Source: Aeromicrobium choanae (GTDB lineage Bacteria; Actinomycetota; Actinomycetes; Propionibacteriales; Nocardioidaceae). From it: DNA of 64,000 nucleotides. Shown piece after piece: positions 34,446 through 45,463 of the stretch. The translations under genes were made by a program, and so were the position numbers. Under the pieces are notes generated by a model. It had not been told where the DNA came from and searched no databases. It saw only the letters and a list, made by a program, of their open reading frames with translations. The DNA is taken from positions 2,356,001-2,420,000 of the forward strand of contig NZ_LT796768.1 in NCBI RefSeq assembly GCF_900167475.1, read 5' to 3'. Numbering within the stretch: position 1 is the stretch's first letter; each line of letters begins with the position of its first letter.

Positions 34446-35018
34446 TCACTCCAGGTGGGGTGCCGTCGTCGAGACGCCGGCCGCGGCCCACTCCTGCTGT
34501 ACACGGTTGAGGTTCTCCGGCGAGACCGCGGCGGTCAGCTCCTGCAGCACCCGGACCGTGAAGCCCTCGGCCGCCCCGTCGAGGGCCGTGGCGCGGACGC
34601 AGTGGTCGGTGGCGATGCCGCACACGTCGATCTCCTCGACGCCGCGCTCGCGCAGGAACTCCGCGAGGTCGCGCCCCTCCTCGTCGGTGCCCTCGAAGCC
34701 CGAGTAGGCGGCCGCGTAGGCGCCCTTGTCGAAGATCGCGGCGAAGAGCTCCTCCTCCAGCGGCGAGTGCAGCTCGGCGCCGGGCGTGCCCACCACGCAG
34801 TGCGGCGGCCACGAGTCGACGTAGTCCGGCGTGTCGCTGAAGTGGTCGCCGGGATCGATGTGCGCGTCGCGCGTGGCGACGACGAGGTCGTAGTCGCCCT
34901 CGGCGATGAGGTCGGCCACGGCCTCGGCCACGGCGGCGCCGCCGGTGACGGCCAGCGAGCCGCCCTCACAGAAGTCGTTCTGGACGTCCACGACGACCAG
35001 AGTGCGGGGTCCGGGCAT
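34446..35018 (-). CDS. pncA: nicotinamidase
   Basis: A 190-residue cytoplasmic isochorismatase-fold amidase that converts nicotinamide to nicotinate; in mycobacteria the same enzyme activates pyrazinamide. The aspartate is in VVDVQNDFCEGGS (about 8-20), the metal site in DAHIDPGDHFSD, the lysine in FDKGAYAAAYSG and the nucleophilic cysteine in GIATDHCVRAT. All three catalytic residues are intact. It lies five bases behind pncB on the same strand, so both enzymes of nicotinate salvage are co-transcribed. Confidence 0.94.
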   Translation of the reverse strand: MPGPRTLVVVDVQNDFCEGGSLAVTGGAAVAEAVADLIAEGDYDLVVATRDAHIDPGDHFSDTPDYVDSWPPHCVVGTPGAELHSPLEEELFAAIFDKGAYAAAYSGFEGTDEEGRDLAEFLRERGVEEIDVCGIATDHCVRATALDGAAEGFTVRVLQELTAAVSPENLNRVQQEWAAAGVSTTAPHLE

Positions 35019-35023
35019 GTCAG

Positions 35024-36316
35024 TCAGTCCTCCTCGTAGATGGTGGGGATCGCGGGGTCTCCCTTCGAGAGTCGTCGGGCGGCGGCGGGCAGCTCGCGCA
35101 GGGAGGCCTGCAACCGCTCGCGGGCCTCCTGCAGCGTCGAGTGGTCGACCCGCTTCCCGGCCTCGACCAGCGGCACCATGAGCTCGCGGTCGTCACCGTC
35201 GTCGCGCGGGGCGATGTCGATGCCCACCACCTCGGCCTCGGCGACCCCGGAGGCGCTGAGCCGGCGCATCGCCGTCTTGCGGCCGCCCACCGACGCCTTG
35301 TCCTTGCTCTTCTTCGCGACGCCGAGCATCGTGCCGTCCGCCGCCTCGCGGGCGACGAGCTTGTAGACGAACCCGCTGGTGGGGGCACCCGAGCCGGTCA
35401 CCAGCGAGGTGCCCACGCCGTAGCCGTCCACCGGGGCGGCGGCCAGGGCGGCGATGGCGTACTCGTCCAGGTCGCTCGTGACCGTGATGCGGGTGTCGGT
35501 GTTCCCCGCCGCGTCCAGCTGGGCCCGGGTGGCGCGGGCCACGTCGCCGAGGTCGCCGGAGTCCAGCCGCACGCCACCCAGCTGCGGCCCGGCCACCTCG
35601 ATCGCGGCGGCGACGCCCTGCGGCACGTCGTACGTGTCGACGAGCAGGGTCGTGTCGTGGCCGAGCGAGCGGACCTGTGAGGCGAACGCGTCGCGCTCGG
35701 TGTCGTGCACGAGGGTGAAGGCGTGGGCGGCGGTGCCGGCCGTGGGGATGCCGTGCCGGCGTCCCGCCTCGAGGTTCGACGTGGCGGCGAAGCCGCAGAT
35801 GTAGGCCGCCCGGGCCGACGCCACGGCCGCCTCCTCGTGGGTGCGCCGCGTGCCCATCTCGATGCAGGGCCGGTCGCCTGCGGCCATCGTCATGCGCGTC
35901 GCGGCCGAGGCGATAGCCGAGTCGTGGTTGAGGATCGACAGGATCAGCGTCTCGAGGATCACGCCCTCCCCGAACGACGCGTCGACTCGCAGGATGGGCG
36001 AGCCGGGGAACCACAGCTCACCCTCGGGGTAGCCCCAGATGTCGCCGGTGAAGCGGTAGTCGGCCAGCCAGTCGCACGTGACGTCGTCGACGACCTTCGC
36101 CGAGCGGAGGAACTCGATCTCCTCGGGGTCGAACCGGAAGTCGGCGAGCGCGTCCAGGACCCGCCCGGTGCCCGCCACCACGCCGAATCGCCGGCCGCCG
36201 TTGAGGCGGCGCCCGAACACCTCGAAGACGCTGCGCCGGGAGGCGGTGCCGTCGGCCAGCGTGGCCTGCAGCATCGTCAGCTCGTAGTGGTCGGTCAGCA
36301 GCGCGGTCGACACCAT
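35024..36316 (-). CDS. pncB: nicotinate phosphoribosyltransferase
   Basis: A 430-residue enzyme that makes nicotinate mononucleotide from nicotinate and PRPP, feeding NAD synthesis. It begins [21 protein letters not shown] and contains [19 protein letters not shown] with the autophosphorylated-type histidine, [22 protein letters not shown] and [10 protein letters not shown]. Downstream it carries VYKLVARE and [10 protein letters not shown]. Its ATG is preceded by TACGCT at six bases. It diverges from clpS, as in mycobacteria (Rv1330c-Rv1331). Confidence 0.95.
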   Translation of the reverse strand: MVSTALLTDHYELTMLQATLADGTASRRSVFEVFGRRLNGGRRFGVVAGTGRVLDALADFRFDPEEIEFLRSAKVVDDVTCDWLADYRFTGDIWGYPEGELWFPGSPILRVDASFGEGVILETLILSILNHDSAIASAATRMTMAAGDRPCIEMGTRRTHEEAAVASARAAYICGFAATSNLEAGRRHGIPTAGTAAHAFTLVHDTERDAFASQVRSLGHDTTLLVDTYDVPQGVAAAIEVAGPQLGGVRLDSGDLGDVARATRAQLDAAGNTDTRITVTSDLDEYAIAALAAAPVDGYGVGTSLVTGSGAPTSGFVYKLVAREAADGTMLGVAKKSKDKASVGGRKTAMRRLSASGVAEAEVVGIDIAPRDDGDDRELMVPLVEAGKRVDHSTLQEARERLQASLRELPAAARRLSKGDPAIPTIYEED

Positions 36317-36322
36317 GGGATC

Positions 36323-36328
36323 AGCGTA
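36323..36328 (-). promoter_or_regulatory. -10 hexamer of pncB-pncA
   Basis: TACGCT on the minus strand, six bases, then ATG 36316. Strict leaderless-type arrangement, 38 bases from the facing clpS signal. Confidence 0.55.
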
Positions 36329-36366
36329 GGTCCACGGCGACCTTCGTGCGGGTGAGCCGGGGCAGG

Positions 36367-36372
36367 CACAAT
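36367..36372 (+). promoter_or_regulatory. -10-like hexamer of clpS
   Basis: CACAAT is followed by six bases and GTG 36379. It matches TATAAT at four of six positions and has the same spacing as the strict sites. Confidence 0.45.
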
Positions 36373-36378
36373 GGAGCC

Positions 36379-36675
36379 GTGACCACCCCCACCCCCGTCG
36401 AGACCGAGCAGCCGGAGGCCGACCTCGTCGTCCAGCTCGAGGACCCGTGGGTCACCATCGTCTGGAACGACCCGGTGAACCTCATGTCGTACGTCGCGTT
36501 CGTGTTCCGCACCTACTTCGGCTACACCGAGGAGAAGGCCACCCAGCTGATGCTCGCGGTGCACGAGGAGGGACGCGCCATCGTCTCCAGCGGTCGCCGC
36601 GAGGAGCAGGAGCGCCACGTGCAGGCGATGCACGAGTACGGCCTGTGGGCCACCCTCGAGCGGAGCGACGCGTGA
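36379..36675 (+). CDS. clpS: ATP-dependent Clp protease adaptor ClpS
   Basis: A 98-residue cytoplasmic adaptor that delivers N-degron substrates to ClpC/ClpP. The conserved core [20 protein letters not shown] (about 33-52) holds the N-degron pocket residues, followed by [19 protein letters not shown] and the C-terminal YGLWATLE. The N-terminal 25 residues are a flexible tail. GTG 36379 lies six bases behind a CACAAT hexamer; an in-frame ATG at 36346 would be longer but is unsupported. Coupled to the DUF2017 gene by a GTGA overlap. Confidence 0.94.
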   Translation: MTTPTPVETEQPEADLVVQLEDPWVTIVWNDPVNLMSYVAFVFRTYFGYTEEKATQLMLAVHEEGRAIVSSGRREEQERHVQAMHEYGLWATLERSDA

Positions 36676-37235
36676 AGCCCTTCCGCCGCCGGCGCCGCGG
36701 CACCGTCACGGCCACCTTCGAGCTCAACGAGGCCCAGCTGATGGTGAACCTCGCCAGCCAGGTGGTCGAGCTGCTCCAGGACCGCAACGGCCCCAGCGAG
36801 TCCGAGCCCGACCCCCTCGCCCAGCTGATCGGCATGACCGGGCCCGTGCAGGCGCCTGAGGACCCCGTGCTGGCCCGGCTGCTGCCCGACGCCTATCGCG
36901 ACGACCCGGTGGAGGCGGCCGAGTTCCGCCGCTTCACCGAGCAGGCGCTGTCCGCCACCAAGGTCGGCAATGCTCGCGTCGTGATCGAGAGCCTCGAGGC
37001 CGGTGGACTCGACGTGGGCGCCAAGAACGTGGAGGTCGAGCTCGACGAGGCGCAGGTCCTGGCGTGGCTGCGGGCGCTGACCGACATCCGGATGGCGCTG
37101 GCGGTCCGGCTGGGCATCGAGACGGAGGAGGACGCCGAGCGGCTGGCCGAGTCCGACGACGAGGCCACCGTCGCCATGGGCGACGTCTTCGACTGGCTCG
37201 GCTTCGTGCAGGAGACCCTCGTCCACGTCGCGTGA
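36672..37235 (+). CDS. DUF2017 family protein
   Basis: A 187-residue cytoplasmic, mostly helical protein conserved directly behind clpS in actinobacteria (Rv1332). It starts with a basic KPFRRRRRG stretch, then [21 protein letters not shown], a middle [20 protein letters not shown], and ends [15 protein letters not shown]. No catalytic motif is visible. The GTG overlaps the clpS stop, so a role with ClpS is plausible but unproven. Confidence 0.88.
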   Translation: MKPFRRRRRGTVTATFELNEAQLMVNLASQVVELLQDRNGPSESEPDPLAQLIGMTGPVQAPEDPVLARLLPDAYRDDPVEAAEFRRFTEQALSATKVGNARVVIESLEAGGLDVGAKNVEVELDEAQVLAWLRALTDIRMALAVRLGIETEEDAERLAESDDEATVAMGDVFDWLGFVQETLVHVA

Positions 37236-37240
37236 CCCCG

Positions 37241-37320
37241 CTGATCTCGATCGGCGGGTCGAGCTCCGGTGATCGAGTGACGGCGAGCGCAGCGAGACGT
37301 CGTATCGAGATCACGTCCGT
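37241..37320. repeat. palindromic relative of the 53-base repeat
   Basis: This gap copy shares GCGAGCGCAGCGAGAC (37283-37298) and an 18-base string CGTATCGAGATCACGTCC (37301-37318) exactly with the end of the array near 34.4 kb. Its left part, CTGATCTCGAT, is inverted relative to its right part, so it is a self-complementary element in the DUF2017-mec gap. Confidence 0.82.
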
Positions 37321-37357
37321 CCACCGGATGGGTCAGGCGCCCGTCGGGCGCCCTCGA

Positions 37358-37363
37358 TAGACT
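37358..37363 (+). promoter_or_regulatory. -10 hexamer of mec-cysO-cysM
   Basis: TAGACT lies eight bases before GTG 37372, one base longer than the strict cases. Confidence 0.45.
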
Positions 37364-37371
37364 CGGGAATC

Positions 37372-37850
37372 GTGTTGACCATCCTGCGCGACCACGTCGA
37401 GGCGATCGTCGCCCACGCGCGTCGCGACCACCCCGACGAGGCCTGCGGGGTCATCGCGGGGCCGATCGGGTCCGACCGCCCGGAGCGCCTCATTCCGATG
37501 CTCAACGCGGCGATGTCGCCCACGTTCTACGAGTTCGACTCGGGCGACCTGCTGCGCCTCTACCGCGAGATGGACGACAACGACGAGGAGCCCGTCGTGA
37601 TCTACCACTCGCACACGGCCACCGAGGCCTACCCGTCGCGCACCGACGTCAACCTCGCCGGCGAGCCCGGCGCCCACTACGTGCTCGTGTCCACCCGCGA
37701 CGGCGCCCACGAGGCCGGTCCGGTCGACTTCCGCTCCTACCGCATCGCGGACGGCGAGATCACCGAGGAAGAAGTTCGCGTCGTGGACCGTTACACCGAA
37801 GACAGCACGACTGCCACCGAGGCAGCCCCCCGAACCGAAGGTGACAACTG

Positions 37851-37851
<1 letters not shown>
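37372..37851 (+). CDS. mec: JAMM/M67 metallopeptidase, Mec+-like
   Basis: A 159-residue zinc peptidase. Mec+ releases cysteine from the CysO-cysteine adduct. The JAMM residues are E in DEACGVIAG (about 23), H-S-H in VIYHSHTATEAYPSRTDV and the S ... D of the same block (about 75-92). The stop overlaps the cysO ATG (TGATG), and cysM follows, so the module mec-cysO-cysM is complete. The C-terminal tail (DSTTATEAAPRTEGDN) is a low-complexity extension. Regulation appears to be from TAGACT upstream. Confidence 0.93.
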
Positions 37852-39079
<1,228 letters not shown>

Positions 39080-39105
39080 CCTGTTCACCACGCCCCACCA
39101 CCCGT

Positions 39106-39111
39106 TAGCCT
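39106..39111 (+). promoter_or_regulatory. -10 hexamer of the PRPP synthetase gene
   Basis: TAGCCT, seven bases, then GTG 39119. Strict leaderless-type arrangement, 27 bases behind the cysM stop. Confidence 0.55.
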
Positions 39112-39118
39112 TCGAGCC

Positions 39119-40096
39119 GTGAGCGACATCGTCGTGTTCTCGGGCAGTGCGCACCCGAAGCTTGCGGAGGAGATCTGCAGCAACCTGGGTGTCGCGCTGA
39201 GCCCTTCGGACAGTCAGCGGTTCAGCAACGACTGTCTCCAGGTCCAGCTGCTGGACAACTGTCGCCAGCGCGACGTCTACATCGTGCAGCCGCTCGTGGC
39301 GCCGACGCAGGACCACCTGATGGAGCTGCTGCTGATGGTCGACGCGGCGCGCGGCGCGTCCGCGGCGTCGGTCACCGCCGTGATCCCGCACTACGCGTAC
39401 GCGCGATCGGACAAGAAGGACGCCTCGCGCATCTCGATCGGCGGCAAGCTCGTCGCCGACATGCTCGCCACGGCGGGCGTCAACCGCGTGGTCACCATGA
39501 CCCTGCACGCGCCGCAGGTGCACGGGTTCTTCTCGATGCCCGTCGACCACCTGACCGCGCTGGGCGAGCTCGCCGAGCACTACCGGGCCCAGGACCTCAG
39601 CAACGCGATCGTCGTGTCGCCCGACTTCGGCAACGCCAAGACTGCCTCGCAGTTCGCGCGCCTGCTGGGCCTGCCGGTCGCGGCCGGCAGCAAGCAGCGC
39701 AAGGCCGACGACAAGGTCGTGATCGACACGATCGTCGGCGACGTCGCGGGCAAGCGCGCGATCGTGCTCGACGACGAGATCGCCACCGGCGGCTCGATCA
39801 TCGAGCTGATGGACAAGCTGGCCGAGACTGGTGTCACCGAAGCCTCCGTGGCCTGCACGCACGGGCTCTTCGCGGGCAAGGCCGTCGAGCGGCTGCGGTC
39901 GCACCCGGCCATCACCGAGGTCGTCACCACCGACACCGTCCCGGTCCCCGCCGACTGGCCCGAGCTCAAGGTCCGGTCGGTGGCCCCCCTGTTCGCCGAG
40001 GCGATCGCCCGCATCCACGCGGGCGAGTCCGTCTCGAGCCTCTTCGACGGCGTCGACCCCGCGCACGCGCCGCCGCAGCCCAAGCTCCCGCTCTGA
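39119..40096 (+). CDS. prs: ribose-phosphate pyrophosphokinase
   Basis: A 325-residue enzyme that makes phosphoribosyl pyrophosphate from ribose 5-phosphate and ATP. It begins DIVVFSGSAHPKLAEEI, has IPHYAYARSDKKDASR (the substrate loop), TLHAPQVHGFFSMPVDHL and the PRPP-binding loop AIVLDDEIATGGSII near 220. That loop reads DDEIATGGS rather than the usual DDMIDTAGT, so it belongs to a divergent branch and may be a second copy beside a standard PrsA. PRPP is the co-substrate of the nearby PncB. Confidence 0.85.
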   Translation: MSDIVVFSGSAHPKLAEEICSNLGVALSPSDSQRFSNDCLQVQLLDNCRQRDVYIVQPLVAPTQDHLMELLLMVDAARGASAASVTAVIPHYAYARSDKKDASRISIGGKLVADMLATAGVNRVVTMTLHAPQVHGFFSMPVDHLTALGELAEHYRAQDLSNAIVVSPDFGNAKTASQFARLLGLPVAAGSKQRKADDKVVIDTIVGDVAGKRAIVLDDEIATGGSIIELMDKLAETGVTEASVACTHGLFAGKAVERLRSHPAITEVVTTDTVPVPADWPELKVRSVAPLFAEAIARIHAGESVSSLFDGVDPAHAPPQPKLPL

Positions 40097-40099
40097 CCC

Positions 40100-40537
40100 T
40101 CAGTCCTCGAGCTCATCGATGAGCCGGTCGAGCAGGCCGCGCAGCGCTCGGGCGTCCGACCCGCTCATCCCCATGCCCTCCACGAGTCGCGCGGGCACGT
40201 CGGCCACGCGGTCGCGCAGCGCCCACCCCTGGTCGGTCACCGAGACCAGCACGCGTCGCTCGTCCTCCTGGTCGCGGGCCCGGATGACGAGCCCTGCCGT
40301 CTCCATGCGCTTGAGCAGGGGAGTGAGGGTCCCGGAGTCCAGGTGCAGGCGGCGGCCGAGTTCGCTGACGCCGAGCGGCCCGTCCGCCTCCCACAGCGCC
40401 AGCAGGCACAGGTACTGCGGATAGGTCAGGCCGGCATCGGCCAGCAGGTCGGTGTAGCGCCGCGTCACCGCACGCGAGGCCGCGTACAGCGGCAGGCAGA
40501 GCTGCTGGTCGAGCGCGAGCTGCGGGTAGTCCTCCAC
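40100..40537 (-). CDS. ohrR: MarR-family organic peroxide sensor OhrR
   Basis: A 145-residue dimeric repressor whose N-terminal cysteine senses organic peroxides. The sensor cysteine is in ALDQQLCLPLYAASRAV (about Cys13), the helix-turn-helix in GVSELGRRLHLDSGTLTPLLKR, and the wing in RDQEDERRVLVSVT. GTG 40537 is chosen because TAGTCT lies seven bases upstream on the minus strand; a start at 40567 is in frame but would read across the operator. It ends four bases from prs. Divergent from ohr. Confidence 0.92.
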   Translation of the reverse strand: MEDYPQLALDQQLCLPLYAASRAVTRRYTDLLADAGLTYPQYLCLLALWEADGPLGVSELGRRLHLDSGTLTPLLKRMETAGLVIRARDQEDERRVLVSVTDQGWALRDRVADVPARLVEGMGMSGSDARALRGLLDRLIDELED

Positions 40538-40544
40538 GGGAACA

Positions 40545-40550
40545 AGACTA
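40545..40550 (-). promoter_or_regulatory. -10 hexamer of ohrR
   Basis: TAGTCT on the minus strand, seven bases, then GTG 40537. Strict leaderless-type arrangement. Confidence 0.55.
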
Positions 40551-40566
40551 CGCCTTGCGGCATTCA

Positions 40567-40578
40567 ATTGCGCGCAAT
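40567..40578. promoter_or_regulatory. candidate OhrR operator
   Basis: ATTGCGCGCAAT is a perfect 12-base palindrome in the divergent ohrR-ohr gap. Its last T is the first base of the ohr -10 TAGAGT, so a bound repressor would block the promoter. AT-ended, GC-centred palindromes of this type are known at OhrR-like sites. Confidence 0.6.
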
Positions 40579-40583
40579 AGAGT
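40578..40583 (+). promoter_or_regulatory. -10 hexamer of ohr
   Basis: TAGAGT is followed by seven bases and ATG 40591, overlapping the operator palindrome by one base. Confidence 0.55.
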
Positions 40584-40590
40584 TGTGCAC

Positions 40591-41007
40591 ATGAACCCCA
40601 TCTACACTGCCTCCGCCGTCGCCACGGGTGACGGCCGCAACGGCCACGTCGAGTCCACCGACGGCATCCTCGCCGCCGACGTCCGCAGCCCGAAGGAGAT
40701 GGGCGGCCCGGGCGGCGCCACGAACCCCGAGCAGCTCTTCGCCGCCGGATACGCCGCCTGCTTCCACTCCGCGCTGCGCCTGGTCGGCAAGAAGGCCGGC
40801 GCCGACGTGTCGGACTCCGAAGTCGTCGCCGACGTCTCGATCGGCGACAACGGCAACGGCGGCTTCGGCCTCGCCGTCGCCCTCGAGGTGACGCTGCCGA
40901 ACGTCAGCCGTGAGGACGCCGAGAAGCTCGTCGAGCAGGCCCACCAGGTGTGCCCGTACTCGAACGCCACCCGCGGCAACGTCGAGGTCGACCTCAGCGT
41001 CGCCTGA
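40591..41007 (+). CDS. ohr: organic hydroperoxide resistance protein Ohr
   Basis: A 138-residue thiol peroxidase of the OsmC/Ohr fold that reduces organic hydroperoxides. The two catalytic cysteines are in GYAACFHSAL (about 57) and HQVCPYSNATRGN (about 122), and PGGATNPEQLFAAGY leads into the first. ATG 40591 is the normal start; TAGAGT precedes it. Controlled by the divergent OhrR. Followed by a structured repeat and then a convergent MFS gene. Confidence 0.95.
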   Translation: MNPIYTASAVATGDGRNGHVESTDGILAADVRSPKEMGGPGGATNPEQLFAAGYAACFHSALRLVGKKAGADVSDSEVVADVSIGDNGNGGFGLAVALEVTLPNVSREDAEKLVEQAHQVCPYSNATRGNVEVDLSVA

Positions 41008-41036
41008 CCGCGGGCTCGCTGACCCACCCACCCCGC

Positions 41037-41099
41037 CCACTTTTGGAGCAGGATGCACCTCGCTCGAGCAAATGGACGTGTATCCCGTTCCAAAAGTGG
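41037..41099. repeat. 63-base structured element between ohr and the MFS gene
   Basis: CCACTTTTGGA (41037-41047) pairs with TCCAAAAGTGG (41089-41099) over 11 bases. Inside, GGATGCAC can pair with GTGTATCC with one wobble, around CTCGCTCGAG. The extended stem suits a bidirectional terminator, but the length and odd TTTTGG composition in such GC-rich DNA suggest a mobile extragenic repeat. No second copy is in the window. Confidence 0.65.
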
Positions 41100-41130
41100 C
41101 GGGCGGGAGGCGGGACAGCGCGGGCAACGT

Positions 41131-42347
41131 TCAGCGCACGCCGCGGATCCGCACGACGGCCACGGCGCCGGCCAGGCCGATCACGCCGGCGATGACGTAG
41201 AGCGTCGTGTAGCCGCCGAGCACCGTCACGATCGGCGCCGCGATCACCGGTGCGAGGACCTGCGGCAGGGCATTGGCGATGTTGATGACGCCGAGGTCCT
41301 TCGCGAAGCCCGCCTCGTCGGGCAGCACCTCGGTGACGATCGCGAGGTCCACGGCGATGAACGCGCCGAACCCGACGCCCAGCACGACCGCGGCCACCAG
41401 GACTCCCGGCCAGGTCTGCCAGAACGCCAGCAGCAGCGCCGCGACCGCCATGACGACGCCGGCCCAGACCACGAACACCTTCCGCCGCTGCACCAGGTCT
41501 GACCAGCGCCCGGCGACGACCGCCGAGATCGCCACCACCACCGAGTTCACGGCGATGACGATGAACACGCCGCCGTCGGGATCGGCCAGCCCGACCGCGT
41601 CGGTGAGGAAGTACAGCAGGTAGAGGGTCGCGATCGCGTTGCCGAGGTTGACCAGGAACCGCGTCAACCAGGCCCACGCGAAGTCGGGATGCTCGGACGG
41701 CGAGACCCAGAACGAGCGGACGAAGTCCCGGGCCGACCACGGCAGGCGCTCGGTGACCGGCTCGTCCCGGCTGCGGGCGAGGTACGGCAGCGCGCTGAGC
41801 AGCAGGAACACCGCGCACGCCAGGTAGCCCGCGCGGGTGCCACCGAACGCGATCGCGAGCCCCGCGCCCACGAGGATGCCGAGCGTCTGGCCGAGCCCGA
41901 CGAGTCCGCTGGCCCAGGCGCGCTGGGCGACGGGCACCCGGTCGGGCAGGGTCGCGGTGATCGACGCCAGCGACGCGTTGACCGAGGCCTGCACGAGGCA
42001 CCAGCCGACGACGACCTGCCAGAACTCGCTCGCCCCGGCGAGGATCGTGAGCCCGAGCGCGCCCACCACCGAGCCTCCGGTGATCCACGGCACCCGGCGG
42101 CCGAAGCGGGAGCGAGTGCGGTCGGACAGCGCGCCGAACAACGGGTTGGCGACCATCGAGATCGCCGCGCCGATGCCCGTGACGACCGCCAGGGCCGCCT
42201 CCTTGCCGTCGCCGACGATCGCCTCGGTCTGCTGCGGCAGGAGCACCGCGAGCGGGCCGAAGAACGCGACGTACGTGCCCAGGTTGACGATCGCGACCGA
42301 CAGCAGCCACGGCAGCCGGACCGGGGCCAGTCGCTCGACCGGCGTGG

Positions 42348-42351
<4 letters not shown>
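41131..42351 (-). CDS. MFS transporter (sugar-type)
   Basis: A 406-residue membrane protein with about twelve hydrophobic segments. The loop between helices 2 and 3 is FGALSDRTRSRFGRRVPWI, the pattern of glycoside and sugar transporters, and a second half starts near 215 (FAWAWLTRFLVNLGNAIATL). The GTG start overlaps the beta-glucosidase stop (GTGA), so the two are co-expressed and the substrate is probably a glucoside. A longer start upstream would run into the glucosidase gene and is rejected. Confidence 0.87.
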
Positions 42352-43676
<1,325 letters not shown>

Positions 43677-43765
43677 GGGCCCATCCTGCACCGAACCGGG
43701 GTCCTGAAGCGGCGTGATGACGGACCTCACGCCCCTCGGAGTGCCCGCCGAAGCCGGGAGGTGTC

Positions 43766-43771
43766 TACCCT
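43766..43771 (+). promoter_or_regulatory. -10 hexamer of murI
   Basis: TACCCT, seven bases, then GTG 43779. Strict leaderless-type arrangement in the 102-base divergent gap. Confidence 0.5.
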
Positions 43772-43778
43772 CTGGTGT

Positions 43779-44585
43779 GTGAGCGACGCACCCATCGGCA
43801 TCTTCGACTCGGGCTTCGGTGGTCTCACCGTGGCCCGCGCCGTGCTCGACCAGCTGCCGCACGAGCCGATCGTCTACCTCGGTGACACGGCCCGGCAGCC
43901 CTACGGTCCCAAGCCGATCTCCGCCGTCCGCGAGTACGCGCTCGAGTGCCTCGACCACCTGGTCGCCCAGGGCGTCAAGGCCCTCGTCATCGCGTGCAAC
44001 TCCGCCAGCGCCGCCGTCCTGCGCGACGCGCGCGAGCGCTACGACGTCCCCGTCGTCGAGGTCATCCTTCCCGCCACGCGCCGTGCCGTGAACGCCACAC
44101 GCAACGGCCGGGTGGGCGTCATCTGCACGGCGGCCACCGCCACCTCCGGCGCCTACGACGACGCGTTCGCCGCCAATCCGGGGATCGAGCTGCACACCAG
44201 CACGTGCCCCCGCTTCGTCGAGTTCGTCGAGGCCGGGATCACCGGCGGGCCCGAGCTGATCGCCGTGGCGCAGGAGTACCTCGCGCCGCTGCAGGACGCC
44301 GGAGTCGACACGCTCGTGCTCGGCTGCACGCACTACCCGCTGCTGACGGGCGTCCTCGCGTACGTCATGGGCGATAGCGTGACCCTCGTGTCGAGCGCGG
44401 AGGAGACGGCCAAGGACGTGTACCGCCTGCTGGCGTCGCACGGCCTCGAGCGCGACCCGGCCCTGCCGGCTCCGGCGCACCGCTTCCTCACCACCGGCCA
44501 TCCCGCCGAGTTCGCCGACCTGGGGCGCCGATTCCTCGGTCCCGAGGTGGAGTCGGTCGACCAGTTCGCGTGGGTGACGATGTGA
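43779..44585 (+). CDS. murI: glutamate racemase
   Basis: A 268-residue enzyme making D-glutamate for peptidoglycan. It starts [18 protein letters not shown], with the two catalytic cysteines in [12 protein letters not shown] (about 74) and [13 protein letters not shown] (about 185), and [13 protein letters not shown] near 35. GTG 43779 is chosen from the TACCCT hexamer and the signature position. The stop overlaps the GTG of the next gene. The pair murI plus MBL enzyme is conserved in mycobacteria (Rv1338-Rv1339). Confidence 0.95.
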   Translation: MSDAPIGIFDSGFGGLTVARAVLDQLPHEPIVYLGDTARQPYGPKPISAVREYALECLDHLVAQGVKALVIACNSASAAVLRDARERYDVPVVEVILPATRRAVNATRNGRVGVICTAATATSGAYDDAFAANPGIELHTSTCPRFVEFVEAGITGGPELIAVAQEYLAPLQDAGVDTLVLGCTHYPLLTGVLAYVMGDSVTLVSSAEETAKDVYRLLASHGLERDPALPAPAHRFLTTGHPAEFADLGRRFLGPEVESVDQFAWVTM

Positions 44586-45343
44586 GGCTCACGATCGTCG
44601 GCTGCTCCGGCTCGTTCCCGGGCCCGGACTCCGCCGCCAGCTGCTACCTCGTCGAGGCGCCGTTCGAGGACCGCACCTTCCGCCTGGTGCTCGACCTCGG
44701 CTCGGGGGCGCTCGGCCCGCTGCAGGAGTACATCGACCTGCGCGACATCGACGCGATCAGCCTGTCCCACCTGCACGCCGACCACTGCTTCGACATGAGC
44801 GGGCTCTACGTCGTGCGCAAGTACCACCCCGCGGGCCCGCCGCCGAAGATCCCGGTCTACGCGCCGCCGGGCAGCGACTGGCAGCTCTCGAACGCCTACG
44901 GGACCACCGCGCCCAACGGGATGACGCTGCCCTTCGAGTTCCACGACCTCGTCGACGGTCTCGAGACCACCATCGGGCCGTTCACCCTGACGGCGCGTCG
45001 CACCCCGCACCCCGTGGAGGCGTACGCGATCCGCGTCGAGAACGAGGGACGCGTCCTGGTGTACTCCGGTGACACCGGGCCCGACGACGGGCTGGCCGAG
45101 TTCGCCACGGGCGCCGACGTGTTCCTGTGCGAGGCGTCGTTCGTCGAGTCCGCCGAGAACCCGCCCGACCTGCACCTCACGGGGGCCGACGCGGGCCGCA
45201 TCGCGGGGAAGGCCCGGGTGAGCCGGCTGCTGCTCACGCACATCCCGCCGTGGACCGATCGCGACGAGGTCGAGGCCGACCTCGCGACCACGTGGTCCGG
45301 GGAGCGAGCGCTCGTCCGTCCCGGCGACGTAGTCGAGTTGTAA
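44582..45343 (+). CDS. metallo-beta-lactamase fold hydrolase (Rv1339-like)
   Basis: A 253-residue cytoplasmic MBL-fold enzyme. The zinc site is [13 protein letters not shown] (HxHxDH, about 64-76), with [10 protein letters not shown] (aspartate) and TAGK-type LTHIPPW near the end. The family includes tRNase Z-like enzymes, and mycobacterial Rv1339 has been described as a cyclic nucleotide phosphodiesterase; that role here is inference. GTG 44582 overlaps the murI stop (GTGA). Confidence 0.87.
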   Translation: MRLTIVGCSGSFPGPDSAASCYLVEAPFEDRTFRLVLDLGSGALGPLQEYIDLRDIDAISLSHLHADHCFDMSGLYVVRKYHPAGPPPKIPVYAPPGSDWQLSNAYGTTAPNGMTLPFEFHDLVDGLETTIGPFTLTARRTPHPVEAYAIRVENEGRVLVYSGDTGPDDGLAEFATGADVFLCEASFVESAENPPDLHLTGADAGRIAGKARVSRLLLTHIPPWTDRDEVEADLATTWSGERALVRPGDVVEL

Positions 45344-45386
45344 CCGTTCCCGGCGTTGCCGGGTGGGTCGGTAGGTAGTTAAGTGA

Positions 45387-45454
45387 CTCTCGGTGCCCAA
45401 AGCACCGTGCCACCAGGGTGCGGCGTGTGTGTCCGGGGGGACGGGTGCCGAGAG
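45387..45454 (+). promoter_or_regulatory. structured leader of the metalloprotease gene
   Basis: CTCTCGGTGCC (45387-45397) pairs with GGTGCCGAGAG (45444-45454) over 11 positions with two G-T wobbles. Inside lie GCACC/GGTGC (45402-45406 with 45417-45421) and GTCC/GGAC (45431-45434 with 45439-45442), giving a three-way junction. The 3' strand overlaps the ribosome site AGAGAGG (45451-45457), so folding would hide it. It fits no riboswitch class I can recall. Confidence 0.45.
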
Positions 45455-45463
45455 AGGTAGATC

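Noticed and set aside
45367..45390. Cyclic-di-GMP riboswitch, suggested by GGTAGGTAG
   Set aside because: The short string resembles part of the GEMM-I class, but the other conserved blocks and their order are absent.
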